The notes under the pieces: model-generated
Seen by the model: only the letters and a program-made list of their open reading frames with translations
What the model was told of the DNA's origin: nothing
The model's database searches: none
Shown here: in pieces, positions 61,408-64,000 of the stretch
How the letters are laid out: every line of letters begins with the position of its first letter
Position numbering within the stretch: position 1 is the stretch's first letter
Assembly (NCBI GenBank): GCA_036008685.1
Contig: DASYNF010000096.1
Location: forward strand, 12,470-76,469
Direction of reading: 5' to 3'
DNA length: 64,000 nucleotides
Source of the DNA: Actinomadura_C sp036008685
GTDB taxonomy: Bacteria > Actinomycetota > Actinomycetes > Streptosporangiales > Streptosporangiaceae
Position numbers and translations under genes: made by a program

Positions 61408-61440
61408 CCTGCCGATTGTCGGGGAGGGCCTATGGGTTCG

Positions 61441-62463
61441 TCACGCCGTTTTTCCGGCGGCCCCGGCCCGCTCGAACGCCGCGGTGATCTCCCCGGGTCC
61501 GGCGCCCGTGGCGAGCAGCAGGCGCAGCAGCACCCGGGACTTGTAGGGGTCGAGGAACCCGGCGCTGATCAGGCCGCGGTCCAGGAGGTCGCTCTCGGAG
61601 CCCGCGAAGCCGTACATCCGGCGCAGCACCGGCCCCGCGCCGGTACGGGAGGCCAGCACGACGGGCACCCGCGCGGCGAGCGCCTCGAGCGGACCGACCA
61701 GGGCCGCCGGGACGTGACCGGCGCCGAAGGCGGCCACCACGAGGCCGTCGACCTGCCCGTCCAGGACCCGGATGAGCTGTCCGTCGTCGTCCAGTGACAT
61801 GGGGACGACCGGGACCCTCGCGGTCACGGGCTCCTGGGGCGCCTTGACGGTGAACCGGCCCGCCGGCCGGGTGAGCACGCGGGGGTCGCCTTCCACGACC
61901 TGGCCGACCGGGCCCGCGCTCGGGGAGGCGAAGGCGGTGACGCTCGTGCTGTGCGCCTTGCGGACGTACCGGGCCGCGTGGATCTGGTCACCGAAGACCA
62001 CCACGCAGCCGAGCCCCCGGGCGGCGGCGCTCGCGGCGGTCTGGACGGCGGCGAGCAGGTTGGCGGGCCCGTCGTTCCCGGCGAGCGTCGGATTGCGCAT
62101 GGCGCCGGTCACGATCACGGGGGCCTCGTGGTCGTGGAGGAGATCGAGGAGATAGGAGGTCTCCTCGATGGTGTCGGTGCCCTGGGTGACGACCGCGCCG
62201 TCCACCCCGTCCGCGATCCGCTCCCGGATGGCCTTGGACACGGCGATCACGTCCTCGAAGGCCACGGAGGCGCCCGGCACGTTCGTGACGTCGTGGACCT
62301 CGATCTCGATGCCGGCCCGGTCCAGGCCGGGCACGGCGGCGAGGAGCTGCGCTCCGGACAGGGCCGGGACCACGCCACCGGTGCCGTCACCGCTCATCGC
62401 GATCGTCCCGCCCAGCGAGAACACCGCCACCTTCGGACGCGTCGAACCTGCCGCTCCGGTCAT
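61441..62463 (-). CDS. L-asparaginase family protein
   Basis: 340 residues of the bacterial asparaginase/glutaminase fold, which hydrolyses asparagine to aspartate and ammonia. Motifs: VFSLGGTIAMSG (first catalytic Thr) and VVTQGTDTIEETSYLLDLL (second Thr-Asp), with Lys in YVRKAHSTSVTAF. There is no signal peptide, so it is probably cytoplasmic. Start at ATG 62463, because GAGGAG five to ten bases upstream overlaps the earlier GTG at 62469. Confidence 0.9.
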   Translation of the reverse strand: MTGAAGSTRPKVAVFSLGGTIAMSGDGTGGVVPALSGAQLLAAVPGLDRAGIEIEVHDVTNVPGASVAFEDVIAVSKAIRERIADGVDGAVVTQGTDTIEETSYLLDLLHDHEAPVIVTGAMRNPTLAGNDGPANLLAAVQTAASAAARGLGCVVVFGDQIHAARYVRKAHSTSVTAFASPSAGPVGQVVEGDPRVLTRPAGRFTVKAPQEPVTARVPVVPMSLDDDGQLIRVLDGQVDGLVVAAFGAGHVPAALVGPLEALAARVPVVLASRTGAGPVLRRMYGFAGSESDLLDRGLISAGFLDPYKSRVLLRLLLATGAGPGEITAAFERAGAAGKTA

Positions 62464-62629
62464 CCGCACTCCTCGCCCCAGACCATGGACAAGCCGACCC
62501 TATACATGCCCTCGCATTTCGTGATCTGCGGCTGGAGTGCTGTGCCGTCGGCCCAGGATCCGGAGGACGGCCTCCCCCCTCCGGATCTCCGCTCGGACGA
62601 CTGGAAGGGCGTTCTCGGATCGGCGCTGA

Positions 62630-63436
62630 CTACCCCTCTATCAGGGTCCGGTATTCCTTCGGAAGTTGCGCGATCATGTCCCCGAACTCCTTGTCGCTGA
62701 CCGCTTCGCGAAGCACGTCGAGTACGACCCGCGCGTGCGCGGCGGCTTCCTCCCGGGAGACGCCTTCGCGCTGGGTGATCTCGTCGAGGAACACGTTGAG
62801 CGACAGCCGCAACGCGCGCCCGCCGCTGCGGGACAGGCCCCGATCGAGGGCGGGGCGCAGCTCGTACGGCAGGTAGGGCCGCAGATCCTCCATCTGACCC
62901 GCGGTGACCCGCATGGCGAGCACCTCGAGCACGGCCTCCGTGGCCCTCCGTGCCCGGTCACGGTCCAGTCCGGCGCGCTCGGCCACGCGGTCGAGGAACT
63001 CGTCGAAGGACAGCGGGCCGATGAACGGAGACTCCTCGGCCTCCAGCCGGGGCGGCGTCTCGGCCTCCACCGCATCCAGGAGCGGCACGAACTCCCAGGA
63101 CAGCTGGGCACGCAGGTCGGCGAACTCCTTGGGGCCAACCGCCCTCCGCAGCGCGACCAGGACCGCGTAGATCACCCGCTGCGCGGTCCTGCGGTCCACG
63201 CCCATCCGATACTGGATCCGGCGGATCATCTCGTCCAGGTGGTACTTCACCACGGTGTCGTAGCGGTGAAGGCACTTCTCCAGCTCCTCCGGAAGCATCC
63301 TGGCGAGATTCTCCACCTCGTCCTTCGAGATGCGCTTGGCGAGCGTGTCCAGGGCGAGGCAAGTGATGTCCTCCACCTGATCGTGTGGGATACCGGCCAG
63401 CTGTTCGACCGTCGTGATGAAACTCTGGTAATCCAT
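62630..63436 (-). CDS. protein with two DUF2267 domains
   Basis: 268 residues made of two DUF2267-like helical repeats (about 1-120 and about 140-260; each with a long helix, as in YQSFITTVEQLAGI... and FDEFLDRVAERAGLDRDRARRATEAVL). DUF2267 is a common actinobacterial fold of unknown function, often in stress-related genes. Its ATG start lies 79 bp downstream of the DUF1348 gene stop, on the same strand; the two may be co-transcribed. Confidence 0.88.
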   Translation of the reverse strand: MDYQSFITTVEQLAGIPHDQVEDITCLALDTLAKRISKDEVENLARMLPEELEKCLHRYDTVVKYHLDEMIRRIQYRMGVDRRTAQRVIYAVLVALRRAVGPKEFADLRAQLSWEFVPLLDAVEAETPPRLEAEESPFIGPLSFDEFLDRVAERAGLDRDRARRATEAVLEVLAMRVTAGQMEDLRPYLPYELRPALDRGLSRSGGRALRLSLNVFLDEITQREGVSREEAAAHARVVLDVLREAVSDKEFGDMIAQLPKEYRTLIEG

Positions 63437-63515
63437 GCTCGCGCCCCCGTCACACGGCGGTGACCTGGGTCATAAGGTCCATGGTCAGTACACACCTCGG
63501 TCTTCCGTACGTCCG

Positions 63516-63983
63516 TTACTCGAACGGAAGAGGGCGGCCGCGTTCCGACACCGGGCGCGGGCCGAAGATCCGGCGGTCGTCCTCGGTGATCTGGCGGTCG
63601 TTGATGCTGGCCTCCCGGCGGCTCACCAGCCCGTCCGGGGCGAACTCCCAGAGCTCGTTGCCGTAGCACCGCCACCACCGGCCGTCCTCGCCACGGCATT
63701 CGTACTGGAACCGCACCGCGATCCGGTCTCCGGTGAACGTCCACAGCTCCTTGCGGAGGGCGTAGTCGAGCTCCTGCGCCCACTTGGCCCGCAGGAACGC
63801 CACGATCTCGTCGTGGCCGTAGAAGAACCGGCTCCGGTTGCGCCACCTCGCGTCCTCGGTATAGGCGATGACGACCTGCTCGGGATCGCGGGTGTTCCAC
63901 CTGTCCTCGGCGGCCTGCACCTTCTCGAGCGCGCTCCGCTCGTCGAACGGCGGGAACGGCGGTAACGGCGGCCGTGACGTCAT
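63516..63983 (-). CDS. DUF1348 (NTF2-like) protein
   Basis: 155 residues matching DUF1348, an NTF2-like (SnoaL/polyketide-cyclase-related) fold: KVQAAEDRWNTRDPEQVVIAYTEDARWRNRSRFFYGHDEIVAFLRAKWAQELDYALRKELWTFTGDRIAVRFQYECRGEDGRWWRCYGNELWEF. Small pocket proteins of this family act as isomerases, dehydratases or binding proteins. The N-terminus is Pro-rich (PPLPPFPPF). The start lies at the right edge of the window, with only 17 bp beyond. Confidence 0.9.
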   Translation of the reverse strand: MTSRPPLPPFPPFDERSALEKVQAAEDRWNTRDPEQVVIAYTEDARWRNRSRFFYGHDEIVAFLRAKWAQELDYALRKELWTFTGDRIAVRFQYECRGEDGRWWRCYGNELWEFAPDGLVSRREASINDRQITEDDRRIFGPRPVSERGRPLPFE

Positions 63984-64000
63984 GACGGGCTCCTCTCCCC

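Overview
The window is about 64 kb of very GC-rich DNA from an actinobacterium, most likely a Streptosporangiaceae-type actinomycete. Supporting signs are strong G/C preference at third codon positions, many GTG starts, RbpA with a SigR-type promoter, the Pup ligase region (pafA, fkbP-like, pafB, pafC, tatA, tatC, helY), a DUF397/XRE/HATPase trio, F420-type luciferase-like oxidoreductases, polyprenol-phosphate-mannose synthase beside lnt, and paired clpP genes. It looks like ordinary chromosome. I see no rRNA, tRNA, CRISPR array, insertion sequence, prophage or replication origin.

Layout. 1-7 kb holds a truncated SpoU methyltransferase, an EF-hand protein, a glycerophosphodiesterase, an orphan Phd-type antitoxin, a clpP pair behind a palindromic operator, rbpA, fxsA and the ppm1-lnt pair. 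7.5-14.8 kb holds a lysine-aminomutase pathway: kdd, a DUF2252 kinase-like gene, kamD, kamE and kal on the minus strand, divergent from kamA (lysine 2,3-aminomutase). They share a 248-bp spacer with a 10-bp inverted repeat. 14.9-22 kb is a set of single metabolic genes (P450, DUF3616, acyl-CoA dehydrogenase, DUF1707-FHA, amidohydrolase, hydroxyacid dehydrogenase, two VOC proteins).

22-37.9 kb is devoted to sugar uptake. An NgcE-like importer operon without its own ATPase ends in a GH4 glycosidase. A LacI regulator is divergent from a solitary MsiK-like ATPase, with a perfect LacI operator between them. A complete ABC operon follows (ATPase, binding lipoprotein, permease with an extracellular CnaB/SdrD-B-like insertion, second permease), then an M24 peptidase. 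38-43.9 kb holds an ASCH gene, a broken epimerase, the DUF397/XRE/HATPase regulatory trio, a 5'-3' exonuclease, a Crp-type regulator and small membrane proteins.

44-54 kb is the Pup-proteasome accessory and Tat export region. 54.3-57 kb holds a 49-residue membrane protein and a fused anthranilate synthase trpEG. Upstream of trpEG is a clear 12-codon leader peptide with three adjacent Trp codons, an attenuator hairpin and a palindrome in the core promoter. 57.3-64 kb holds an NfeD that has lost most of its protease domain, a slipin, a TetR regulator, an F420 oxidoreductase, a GNAT enzyme, an asparaginase, a double DUF2267 protein and a DUF1348 protein. The most novel items are the lysine-aminomutase cluster with its embedded DUF2252 gene, the permease with the inserted surface domain, the reduced NfeD-slipin pair and the trp attenuator.
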